This document shows, one piece after another, positions 45,701-55,066 of a DNA stretch of 64,000 nt. The DNA is from Gentiana macrophylla (lineage: Eukaryota; Streptophyta; Magnoliopsida; Gentianales; Gentianaceae), in contig CM047815.1 in the NCBI GenBank assembly GCA_026214975.1, positions 76,041,299 to 76,105,298 on the forward strand, written 5' to 3'. The notes under the pieces were generated by a model, which saw only the letters and a list, made by a program, of their open reading frames with translations, was not told the DNA's origin and made no database searches. Positions within the stretch are counted from its first letter, which is position 1, and each line of letters opens with the position of its first letter. Position numbers and translations under genes: made by a program.

Positions 45701-45898
45701 TTGTTGATTTTTTTTATATTATCTCAAATATTCTAAATAAATTCCCACAGATATATACGTCCATATGCTCAGCACCCACCTCAAAATCTACCGATCACAA
45801 TGCGACACCTCAAAACATCCATCACTGCCGCACGCCGCTCCCTATTAGAATTATTAGAAAAATGATATATGCATTACACAGGAGGTGTAGTGCACAAC
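45701..45898. other. Unassigned AT-rich sequence
   Basis: No gene or clear repeat seen. GGTGTAGTGCACAACCACTAC at its right edge holds a short inverted repeat. Confidence 0.3.
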
Positions 45899-46184
45899 CA
45901 CTACATGCGTTACGACAATAATATTGTCATGAAAAGAAACTTTACGACAATATTATTGTCGTAAAAAGTTTTAACGACAATAACATTATTGTCGTAAGAA
46001 TAAATTTTACACAAATAATATTGTCATAAAATTTCTCTTTACGAAAATATTATTGTCGTTAAAACTTTTTACGACAATAATATTGTCGTAAAATTTCTTT
46101 TTACGACAATATTATTGTCGTAAAATCAGATTATTGTCGTAATGAGTAGGATGTAATGGCATTTGTAAATGAAGTGAAGTAGTG
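45899..46184. mobile_element. CACTA-like miniature element candidate with palindrome array
   Basis: Starts CACTACATGCG and ends AAGTAGTG (inverted CACTACTT). Most of it (45911-46142) is a run of about seven palindromes of the form TTACGACAATATTATTGTCG plus TAA, separated by short A/T spacers. CACTA transposons of many plants carry similar TTACGACAA subterminal repeats. The flanking trinucleotides AAC and CAT do not match, so the ends are provisional. Confidence 0.45.
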
Positions 46185-47085
46185 CATGTATCCGCACCGT
46201 TTCTATTATGATTATACTCTACATCTTTCGCCCACCTTCGTCTTGATTTTCTTTAATATCACCTTTTTCTTCCGACCAACTCTCACCGGTAAGAGCATCC
46301 ACTATGGCCAGCTTTTCCACCTGCAAAAACAAAAAATGTGTCAGATTATCCTTTATCATACACACAATAACTCAAAACTCCATCCGTAAAAAATAAAACC
46401 GTGGAGTTGGAAGGGGTTCTACCCCCTTCACCTTCACAGCTGTACATAATTCCCCATATTTATTATTTATTTCTCTTTCTTCAAAAGCATGAAATGTTTA
46501 ATAAATAAAATAAAAATAATTTTGAAAAAGCTAACATTCATCTCCAGCCAATCATTTCATATAAAGTAGTTGTCATATCTTGAGCCATAGTGAAGTAATT
46601 CTTTTTTTCAAAATCATAAACTTAAAATATTAATATTTTGCTTTCAACCATCACCCCAAAACCAATCGGCCATTGCCGATGTACTAATGGTTGGTCTTTC
46701 TTCTAATTCTATTGTTCCCGCCCCCTCCCCAAGAAGTTTTATGTACTGTGAAAACTTTTTTCTACACCAAGGTGGCTTTTGTTATATGGATAAATACTAA
46801 ATAGCATTGGTTGTATGTTTAGATTCTTCATGTTTTTTCCGTTGATTTTTTTTTATTTTTTTATAATCAAAATAAATTACTCTCTTGTCGTTATCATCTC
46901 TCAAACCGCATAAACTCTCCCCATAAACTCTTCTATGAATTTCCAAGACCCCCAATATATTTATTTTTCTCTGCCTTTCCGGAGTTTTAGCCCCAACTAG
47001 GAAAGGGCCAGAGAAACTGTCTAGTTATGAATCGGGGATAGAACCGATGGGCGATGCTTGGTTACAATTGAATACGTTATTATAT
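46185..47085. other. Unassigned sequence
   Basis: AT-rich, without a credible gene. A short inverted element GGAGTTGGAAGGGG...CCCCCTTCACC lies near 46402-46428. No transposon ends recognised. Confidence 0.35.
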
Positions 47086-47090
47086 GTTTC
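47086..47090. repeat. Target-site duplication GTTTC, left copy
   Basis: GTTTC at 47086-47090 and 48741-48745. Confidence 0.85.
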
Positions 47091-48740
47091 TGTTGGTCCC
47101 TTGAAAAGGCTTTGGTTAAGTTTAGAGGGGGGGTGAATAAACTTAACACTTAAAACTTTTGGAGTTAACAAACTCAAGAAGTTCGATGTCTTCCGACACT
47201 TTCAAGAGTCCAACGACGATTGATTTTACTTGAATTTGTTGCAATGAATATATTCAAGTTAAGCTTTATTACTTGTTACTAAAATATGATACTAAGTATT
47301 AGATACTCAGTAGTGTAAGTGTGTGTAATTCAGTTGCTAGTTTCAGTAGGTTGATGTACTTAATATACTAAATGCAGAAAGTAAGTAGGCATATTTTATA
47401 GTGGTTCTAGGTGGTGTAATCCTGTCAGTCCACTCTTCTCCTATGATGTTGGAGGAAATTCACTAGAGATCTTTGAGGTTGCAGTTACAAAAATCCCTAA
47501 GTTGTCTGTCCTTCACCAATAACTATGGCTTCACAAACCTAACACTTGGAACATGTAGGATTGTCGCTCAAAAGTCTTCCACTGGTCCTTGAAGGGTAGG
47601 ATTGCCTCTTCACCAGCTCCACCACAAACAACAGTTCTTGACACCTAAGTGCTTCTCTGTCTCCAGCAGGTTTCTTATAAAAGAAAGTTTGAATCAAGTA
47701 AGTGATTCAGCTTCCAGCAGCTTGGAATCTTCAAGTGTGTATACTTGATGTAACTTGATAGCAGAATACACTTGAAGAGTTTACTAGATCAGTAACTTTA
47801 AGTTCAGTAACGTCAGCAGGGTGATTTCTTGATAAGAATCTGAAGTCTCAGGATTGATTATGTTTTTCTCCAAAATTCATCACTTGTTTCTGTATCAGGG
47901 GTCTTCTATTTATAGGTGAGAATCCTTGTGACTTATGTTTGAAATTCAAACATAGCCGTTTCAGATTTGTCCCCATCTTGACTTGCTTTCATCCCTCAGA
48001 CATAGTACTCGACATCGCTGGGCTTTTTTTTGACAGCTTTTCGATCGTCCCACCATTTGACTTGTATCCATTGGATAAAGCTCTGACTCTTTCCAACGTC
48101 ACTTTAATCTTAGCCATTGATTTGTTACAGAATCAAGAGTTGTTATCTGTCCTTATCCTTGTAATATACCAATGTAACCTTTGATTAAATCGAAACATAC
48201 ATTCAAGCAGATTCTTGTGTTATGTAAGTCTCATTGAGATGCTTGTCGATCACCGATCAATTTTTCTTGTGTTTATAAAACACTTCAAATTGATCGCCTT
48301 TTATCTAACTTTTAATTGTGAAGTTAGATTACACCAATTTGAACATAACTATGTTCCAATTACCACTAAACTTATGGAACTTAGACCTTTTACACAAGGT
48401 ATATGTAATCAGTTTAGGTCATCACAGACTTTCCTAAATTCTGATTTCATATCCTTGACTTAAATACTAAGTTTGATCCCTTAGCCTTCAATAACTGAGT
48501 TTGACCCCTCAGCCTTCAGTCTTCAGCAGGTCCCTAAACTAGTCTATTGACTCAGTACCTTATCGACCTGAACAGTCTCATTGATGAAAGTAAGTCGACC
48601 TATTACGAAGGTTTGTTTGATCAAACATATACAAAGATCAAACTCTAATAAACCTATACATTTAATTTAGACATCTTTTTGCCTTTGCTCTTTAACAGCT
48701 AGTCTGGCACTCATCACTAAAACTCAAAATATGTCCAACA
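47091..48740 (+). mobile_element. Solo LTR, unassigned family
   Basis: 1,650 bases bounded by TGTTGGTCCC and ATGTCCAACA (imperfect TGTTGG/CCAACA inverted ends) and an exact GTTTC duplication. It includes a G-rich TTTAGAGGGGGGGTGAATAA block near 47119 and no frames of note. No internal LTR duplication, PBS or PPT, hence a solo LTR. Strand is nominal. Confidence 0.75.
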
Positions 48741-48745
48741 GTTTC

Positions 48746-49137
48746 GCCAAAAACTGGCGGAATGCTCTCGAAACCAATTCACTTGAGTGAGACAGAGGAG
48801 AGTGGAATTTCATGTGTAGGGGTGAAATCCGCTTCCTACTCTTTTCTCCAGCTTCCACACACTCTACACCGTTTCTTATTTCTTTCTAGTACTTAACTTT
48901 GATTGTGTCTCTCAATTCACTCTTATCATCGGCATCTATACTTTCAATCACTTGATTTGCTCTATCCCAATCTATAAATTATCATTTCCTCTATTTCTTT
49001 TTTAGGGTATGCAATTCCCACCAAATACTTCCTCCTCTCTATCACAGGGTATGATTCCCTCCAAATATTTCCTCCTCTCTATCACTTATTCTATTACTGT
49101 TCCAAAGCTTTTGAGTCAATCATTGCAGATTCCAGCA
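48746..49137. other. Unassigned sequence with a 40-bp tandem duplication
   Basis: Two consecutive units at about 49005-49047 and 49047-49087 share AGGGTATG, CCAAATAYTTCCTCCTCTC and TATCAC. No gene seen. Confidence 0.5.
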
Positions 49138-49344
49138 CAATGACGGAGCCAGGAATTGGATTTCGAGTGGGTTAGTCGATTATATTGGATCTCGGGTAGG
49201 CTAGTCGATTATATTCGGACAATCGAGTGGGTTTAATTAAGACGTTTTGATGAATTAAGTTGAATTATATAGGTTTTTTGGTGTAGAATTTTTTTCGCCG
49301 GGTGGGCTTAGCCCACCTCAGCCCTGCATACACCTCCGTCCTTG
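49138..49344. mobile_element. hAT-like MITE candidate
   Basis: The left end CAATGACGGAGCC and the inverted right end CAAGGACGGAGG share the CARNGACGGAG pattern common at ends of plant hAT MITEs. An internal palindrome GGTGGGCTTAGCCCACC lies near 49301-49317. Two GTTAGTCGATTATATT-like units sit at 49171 and 49200. No matching 8-bp duplication was found. Confidence 0.4.
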
Positions 49345-49639
49345 GATATGGAGCAGTTTGTTGTAGACACTATGTGAAGGAGACTAGGTCCATTCATTAC
49401 GAGTCAATCTTTATGTTCATTGCATTACTATGGGAGCGTGGGATTGTGGGGCGTGCTAGAAATAATGACAAGATTGAGTTGTTTAGATAATTATATTTGA
49501 ATTTGAATTGTGTTAGGGTATATTATTTGGTTTAGATAAATTTCTACCTATCATTATTTAGGCTACTATATATTGTAATGTTCTATCAGTTTAATCAATG
49601 CAATACAATTTCTTTTATATTTCTCTATTAGTAATCAAG
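49345..49639. other. Unassigned sequence and fourth copy of the 80-bp repeat
   Basis: 49302-49490 is open for 62 codons but has no known motif. 49528-49610 matches the tandem units at 45460-45690 in direct orientation. Confidence 0.5.
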
Positions 49640-49791
49640 ATACGTGTATCCGGTAAAGTATCCAACTTTTGAAATTTACAATTCGCCACAGATACGTATC
49701 CAACGGAGTATCCGTCGAGTATCTGTATCCGATACATATCGGATACGGGATACGCTTGCAGGATATATTAAGTATCCGTGCATTCTAGAAT

Positions 49792-50560
49792 TTGAAGCTT
49801 ATTTTCTCTTCATCAACGTTATCATCACTAGTCGTATAAAAACAAACTGTGCTCTTCCAGCTGAATGAGCACGTTTCCTTCAACTCGACTGGCAAATTAG
49901 CTGATACTTAGAATTTTCCATAAAAAGCAAAATGGTTGGAAAATACATAACGAATATTTTAAGCTTGTTGTAGAATTCTTGGTTGAGAATGCTCCCGTGT
50001 CCGAATGTTATATCTTTTTGCATCTTCTCACATCCAAAATTTGACTACCTAACAGGAATAATCTGAAAGAAGATCGAGCATCAGATTCTATCTGTTAACG
50101 TAGCCAAGTTTTCAATAAAGTAGGAATTTTTTTTTTTTGGGAAGTAATATAGTAGGAAATTAAGCTATAAATATGTATCTGAAGCATCTCTAATTAATAC
50201 TGAAGTGATCTATCATTTAGCTTATACATCTAATTTCTAATTTCTAATCATATTTTATTCCACACCAACAAAAAGCAAGAAAAAGTTGAAGATAAGTATG
50301 GAACTGAATGCCAAGAATCAACATCACCATATGAGTCCCCTGAGTACAGACGAGTTTATCGAGATGGAACACAATAAGTTTCGACATGTCAAATGGGCTT
50401 CTTGCTTCGGTTTCTAAAGTGGATGTTTTCTTGGGGAGCTTATTGAAGCTGATGGAGTAATAGATAGCTTCACTACAGTTTTATAGATAAACATACGATA
50501 TCACTGGAGTAATATCAAAGCCACTGCGTTGGGTATATATTAGATATTCTCCGATGGAAG
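49792..50560 (+). other. Low-copy-looking region with possible promoter and small ORF
   Basis: No transposon signature seen. TATA-like CTATAAATATG at 50165-50175, then a CT/AT-rich leader and an ATG at 50298. A short open stretch also lies on minus at about 49795-49905 (SANLPVELKETCSFSW). Confidence 0.35.
50298..50417 (+). CDS. Small ORF of 39 codons, unrecognised
   Basis: Begins MELNAKNQHHHMSP, ends KWASCFGF before TAA 50415-50417. A TATA-like box lies 123 bases upstream and the context GATAAGTATGG has G at +4. It could be a small peptide gene or the first exon of a host gene. No family recognised. Confidence 0.25.
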   Translation: MELNAKNQHHHMSPLSTDEFIEMEHNKFRHVKWASCFGF

Positions 50561-50836
50561 GTTTTTTTTTTCCTCCACCATTTAACTATAACTAGTATAG
50601 GGCAAGAAGGAGCCGTTTCCATTAAAAACAGTAGTCTATTTCTTTTAGAACATGAATAAAAAAACCGGTGGTTTGACTTAAATGTAAAATTATCGAAGAA
50701 GCATAATGTGACAAAATGACAAGAATAACCTTATAGGTACATATAATGTGACAAAATGACAAGAATAACCTTTACATTAAATGTTGTAGCCTAGAGTGTT
50801 CTAGATTATTCTGTGGTAGTGATATAGTCTTCAACA
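50561..50836 (-). repeat. 3' LTR (partial) of a truncated copia element
   Basis: The minus-strand LTR begins TGTTGAAGACTATATC right after purine tract GAGGGGGCG (50837-50846). Contains two 41-bp direct units with AATGTGACAAAATGACAAG (about 50706 and 50747). The far end is not defined. Confidence 0.6.
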
Positions 50837-50846
50837 CGCCCCCTCA
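50837..50846 (-). other. Polypurine tract of the truncated copia
   Basis: Minus strand TGAGGGGGCG next to the LTR start TGTTGAAGAC. Confidence 0.65.
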
Positions 50847-50879
50847 TTCCCGTACAAATTGAGTGAATACGGAGATTGC

Positions 50880-52522
50880 TGATGGCCAAAATAGTGACGT
50901 CCAACTTTAACCGGCAGAGTATCGGGTCAGAAGCACTACAGTGACGAGTAAGGTCTCGTATCCCACGAGGAATTGGTTAAGTACCACAATCACGTTCTCA
51001 TTTAGTTTAGGTCACAAATATGGGTAAAGTTGATTATAGCTAAAGGAATAAAAATCACGACTTTAAATAATATATAAGATAAACGAAATAGCTAAACTAT
51101 GGTCAAAACATTACTCTTAACACATTTACCGAATCGCTAGGGACGAGCTTTACCTAACTGACAAACCAATAGTTTCAACTGAATATATTTGTGGGTGCAA
51201 TCTCCTAAAATTGTCCCTGGGTACTAATACCACAACCTAGTTACCCTATACTCGGTTCAACAGACCCCTAATTAGGATTTAATTGACCTAATATGGTTAA
51301 GAACTATGAGACGGTCTCCGTATTCACCGAGTTCACAGCTCAACATGAAAAACCTTAACAAGGAACAGGCTGCGAAAAACTCGACTAGTTCGTGTATGGC
51401 AATTCTAAAACCCTATGTCGCACAATCCCTCGCAAAATACATTTATAGAGTTCTTGTCTGATCAATAATGATTCGCGACTCCACTAATAGCATAAGTTCA
51501 AGTTTTAGAACACAAACATTCAAAAGATTCAATTTATAAGCCTTACTCATCCCTGGATCATCATTCGGGTATTAATTTCGTAGTTTCATCGCATAATTTA
51601 GCTATTAGGAAATTAGCTACGCATAATTGAATCAAAAATGAAAGAAATAGTAAATAAATTGATAATAGACATGATAAAAAGCTAAATAAAATTACCACAA
51701 AAGGTTGGAGCAATCCACCACTTGGTTCGTCAATCCGTCGTGAAGAAATCGCGAAAAGAAATAAACAAATGGTTGTTATTGTTGAAGAAATATAAGCAAC
51801 AAATAATTTAGATCTATTGTTCTCGGGGAAAGCCTAAGCTAAAAACTGAAAAGAAAATAAAATATGGAGTCTGTCGGTGAAAATTCGACCTAAATGGCTT
51901 TTATAGGGCCAAAATCCGACCCGAAAAGGTAAAATTCAAAAATCCGCGAAGCCTGCCGGTACCAACCTGGCGCCCGCCAGGACTTGATGGCATCACCTCC
52001 GGTGCCCGCCAGCTTGATCCGTATCGCGTGTTTCCTCCCTAGTCGACAGCCCGGGCGTGCGCCCGTGGCTCTACCCTGCGCGCCAGGGTCTTCTGGTTTG
52101 TGTCCTCCTTGAGCATCCTTCCAAGCATGCCCCCGGCTCCTAGACCGGCGTGAGCCCGACCCTACTATCCTCCTCGATATTTTTGTCCGTCCTGTCCCTC
52201 TCGTGCCAAGGCCTAGCCTGGCGGCCGCCGGGGCCTCCTTTCCAGCCACCACTTTCGTTCCGAACTTAAATCTTGCGCCAATTTCGCATCCGAACTCCGT
52301 TTTCACCGATATATGATCCGTTGCAATCCTTGTCACAACCTCTTTCACACTGTACCTATAACAAAAATAAACAACAAATCCAAACATGACACATTCCAAT
52401 AAAACCCACACAATTCACCCAAAAATAGAGAGATTTCTCGATGTAAATGTCTTTCATCTCCTGATTCAACCCGTGGTGAAATGTGCCTATAAAAACCACC
52501 TAATTACCCCAAAACCATATCA
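50880..52522 (-). mobile_element. Athila-class solo LTR inside the truncated copia
   Basis: Plus ends TGATGGCC and CCATATCA. The block TTAACCGGCAGAGTATCGGG with GTCTCGTATCCCACGAGGA matches the minus strand of the Athila LTR 3' end (about 13120-13190). A minus-strand TATAAAA lies at 51899-51905, with a GC-rich inverted-repeat cluster upstream (51940-52230). It lies between the copia pol stop and its PPT. Flanks ATTGC and AATTG overlap imperfectly, so the duplication is unproven. The 173-codon frame here is chance. Confidence 0.7.
51966..52229 (-). promoter_or_regulatory. GC-rich inverted-repeat cluster upstream of the solo-LTR TATA box
   Basis: CCTGGCG-CC-CGCCAGG (51966-51981), CGGGCG-TG-CGCCCG (52052-52065), CCCTG-CGCGC-CAGGG (52074-52088) and GGCGGCCGCC (52220-52229), in an otherwise AT-rich LTR. 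Confidence 0.6.
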
Positions 52523-52545
52523 AATTGGCCATAATAGAGTGTAAA

Positions 52546-54067
52546 TTACATATAAAATGACAACAAAGGTGACTCTAATAAATTACCCTTAAGGAAGTCG
52601 AAACGAGTATTTCCCATCGGCTTGGTAAGAAGGTCAACAAGTTGATCCTTGGAGCTAATGAAAGAGATGTTGAGCTTCTCAGTAGCAACGAGTTCACTAA
52701 CATGGTGAAAATCAATATCAATGTGCTTCGTGACGCATGAAATGAATGATTGTGTGCAAGATAGTAGCCCCGATATTATCACACCAGAGGGGTGGTGGCG
52801 AGAAAGAGTAATGGAAATGTCATGGAGTAAACTGCTAATGCCCAGAATTTCAGCAGCAGTGTTGGATAAGGTTTTGTATTCGGCTTCAGTGCTACTTTTG
52901 GACACCGTGAGTTGTTTCTTGGAACATCAGCTAATGAGGTTGGAGCCAAGAAAACAACAATAAACCACCGATTGAACGATGGGTATCCGGATCAGCTGCC
53001 CAGACAACATTAGAATAAGCTTGAATAGATAGCGAGGATGACTGACAGATAAATAATCCGTGGGATATAGTGTGTTTGAGATAGAAAATAATGCACTTGA
53101 CTGCCAACAAATGATCCTTTGTAGGAGAGTGCATATATATACTAACAGTATGAACAGCAAATGCAATGTCAGGGTGAGTGAAGCTGAGGTATTTAACCGC
53201 CAACAATATTGCGATATAAATAAGCATCCGAAAAAATAGGGTTGCCTGCATGCTGAAGGCGAGTATTAATTCTTTGGGAGTATGACATGGTTTGTATTTG
53301 TCCACACCCGCATTTTGAAATAATTGGAGAATATACTTGTGTTGGCTAAGCAATAGGACGTCATTTGTGGGAAGTGCTTCAATTCCAAGAAAGTAAGGCA
53401 GTGAGCCAAGATCTTTTATGGGGAAATGCATGCCAAGATAATCAATAACCTATTGAATAAGAGAAGAAAGGGTGCCAATAATAATTACATCATCAACATA
53501 AATAAGGATGTAAGTACGGTCGAAGTTCCTGGAGAAAGTATCAGGAGATGTGTTCTCCTTAGAGAGAGTGAAAACAAATTGAGAGAGGACGTCATGACAT
53601 CATGAAAACCAGGCCCGAGGAGCTTGACGCAATCCATAAAGACTACGCTATAATCGACACACATGATGAGGATAATCCGGATGAATGAAACACTGAGGTT
53701 GTTGCATGTACATTGTCTCAGTCAAATGACCATGAAGAAAGTTATTTTGAATGTCAACCTAATGAATAAGTCATTGCTGAGAGGTGGCAAGAGAAAAGAG
53801 TGGATGGGTGGTGATGGGCTTGATAACTGGACTGAAGGTCTCGTGAAAATCAAGGCATTTTATCTGATGGTATCCTTTGTCAACAAGGCGCTATTTGTAG
53901 CGCTCAACATATCCATATGCATGACGTTTGACCCTGTAAACACATTTATTTCCAACAATATTCATATTAGAACGAAAGGGGACGAGCCCATGTATCATTG
54001 CGAAGCAGAGCGCATCTATTTTCTCTCTCATAGCATCACGCCAAATTTGATGTTCTTGGGCGATTAG
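52546..54067 (-). pseudogene. Ty1/copia RT and RNase H remnant
   Basis: On minus, RT fragments (MHFPIKDLGSLPYFLGIEAL at about 53431, LSFTHPDIAFAVHTVS near 53180) are followed by RNase H with SKSSTEAEYKTLSNTAAEI (52905), a KHIDIDFHHVSELVA block and DQLVDLLTKPMG near the end. Upstream of 53431 the YVDD region is frame-broken (about 53470-53510) and the first half of RT is only traceable to about 54060. Gag, protease and integrase are gone, replaced by a gypsy fragment. Stops occur in every frame. Confidence 0.75.
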
Positions 54068-54099
54068 ACTCGGGGAGGAGATCCTCCATCAATTCTTGT

Positions 54100-54480
54100 T
54101 GATTTATTTGACCTTTTTCTCTTTTACCGGCGATTACGTTACAACTCTTGGTTGTTTCTACATTCCCTCTTATCTTGGTAACCCCATTGGTGGTGGGTAA
54201 CTTCAAACTATTATGGGCGAGAGATAATACGTACCGCCCTTATTTTATTTAAAATTGGTCTTCCTTTTACGACATTGTAAAATGAAGACCCTTCTATAAC
54301 CATATAATTTACTTTCAGAGTCCTGCTCTGAATGCCTTTCGTGGATGTGGTTTTTAATTTGATAGACCTCGTTTGTTGTATTTGTCTTCCTGAAAATCCA
54401 AAATAGGGATTTGGCACTTGCTCGAGATCCTTTGGAGTAAGTCTGTATCAACCGGTAGTCATTACTGTACAAGATGTTAA
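54100..54480 (-). pseudogene. Ty3/gypsy protease fragment
   Basis: Two overlapping minus frames (54211-54417 and 54245-54472) give FGFSGRQIQQTRSIKLK and VNYMVIEGSSFYNVVKGRPI, which fits the flap and C-terminal YNxIxGRP region of a Tat-like protease. The active site is not visible. The sequence is unrelated to the adjoining copia DNA. Confidence 0.55.
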
Positions 54481-54991
54481 TTGCACTTCTTGTAGCAAGA
54501 CATACTAGTTCACCAAATATTTGTGGATTATGACATCTATAACCAAACCTTCATTTCATATTAATGATGGCCCATAAGAAATTTTTCCCATTAACTTAAA
54601 TTTCTTGATCCTTTCCTTTTCCGGTGATGCTGATGGTAATTTGCGTCCATTTGCGATCATTAGGATGGTGTCTTCCCCACGAAGGTTTTGATGAGGAAAA
54701 TGGCTAAGATCAAGGAGCAGTGCAGCTCATCATACCATAAAGGAGCAGGAATTATGGGACTATTATTGTGGCAATTTCCATGGTTTCCATCCTCGAACAC
54801 CTGTGGTCGATGGTGATAACATTCCTTGAGTTGAAAGTTTTGAACCTAGGTGATCTTGCACCATGTCGATTAAACGAGCTAGGAGATACTACATACGTGA
54901 CTAGGTGTTCTATCTTGAAGTTATCTGAAATGTAAGGCCCTTTGTTGGAGTGTACTCCTTTGGTCCATTATGCTGGAAAGATCCGAAATAG
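54481..54991. other. Unassigned sequence left of the inversion breakpoint
   Basis: No gene seen. Probably degraded retrotransposon DNA. Confidence 0.3.
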
Positions 54992-55066
54992 TCAACTTGT
55001 AACTTTTAGTCCATCAATAATAATTCCGCATTTTATCTTCAGTTTAAAATTCTATAAACTTCATCA
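54992..55066 (+). repeat. Inverted outer end of the copia left LTR
   Basis: Reverse complement of 61585-61660: begins TCAACTTGTAAC and ends ATAAACTTCATCA. It is the 56 bases missing from the LTR at 56795-57056, plus about 20 bases of overlap. Confidence 0.75.

Larger units (their letters stand above)
43553..49791. mobile_element. Possible class II element with GGATACG-rich inverted ends
   Basis: The left end starts TAGGATGCACGGGTATGG with several GGATACG repeats (43568-43610). The right end, read inverted, starts TAGAATGCACGGATAC with many GTATCC/GGATAC motifs (49640-49780). Repeated subterminal motifs are typical of hAT-like transposons. No transposase frame was found and I could not match an 8-bp target duplication, so this may be two unrelated ends. 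The interior holds several later insertions. Confidence 0.4.

Noticed and set aside
49302..49490. Transposase fragment
   Set aside because: The 62-codon frame starts inside a MITE-like repeat and shows no transposase motif.
51890..52411. 173-codon minus frame rich in Gly/Arg
   Set aside because: It is the GC-rich inverted-repeat cluster of a solo LTR read through by chance. No domain, and it ends inside LTR sequence.
53663..54067. 134-codon plus frame
   Set aside because: Antisense to the degraded copia RT on minus.
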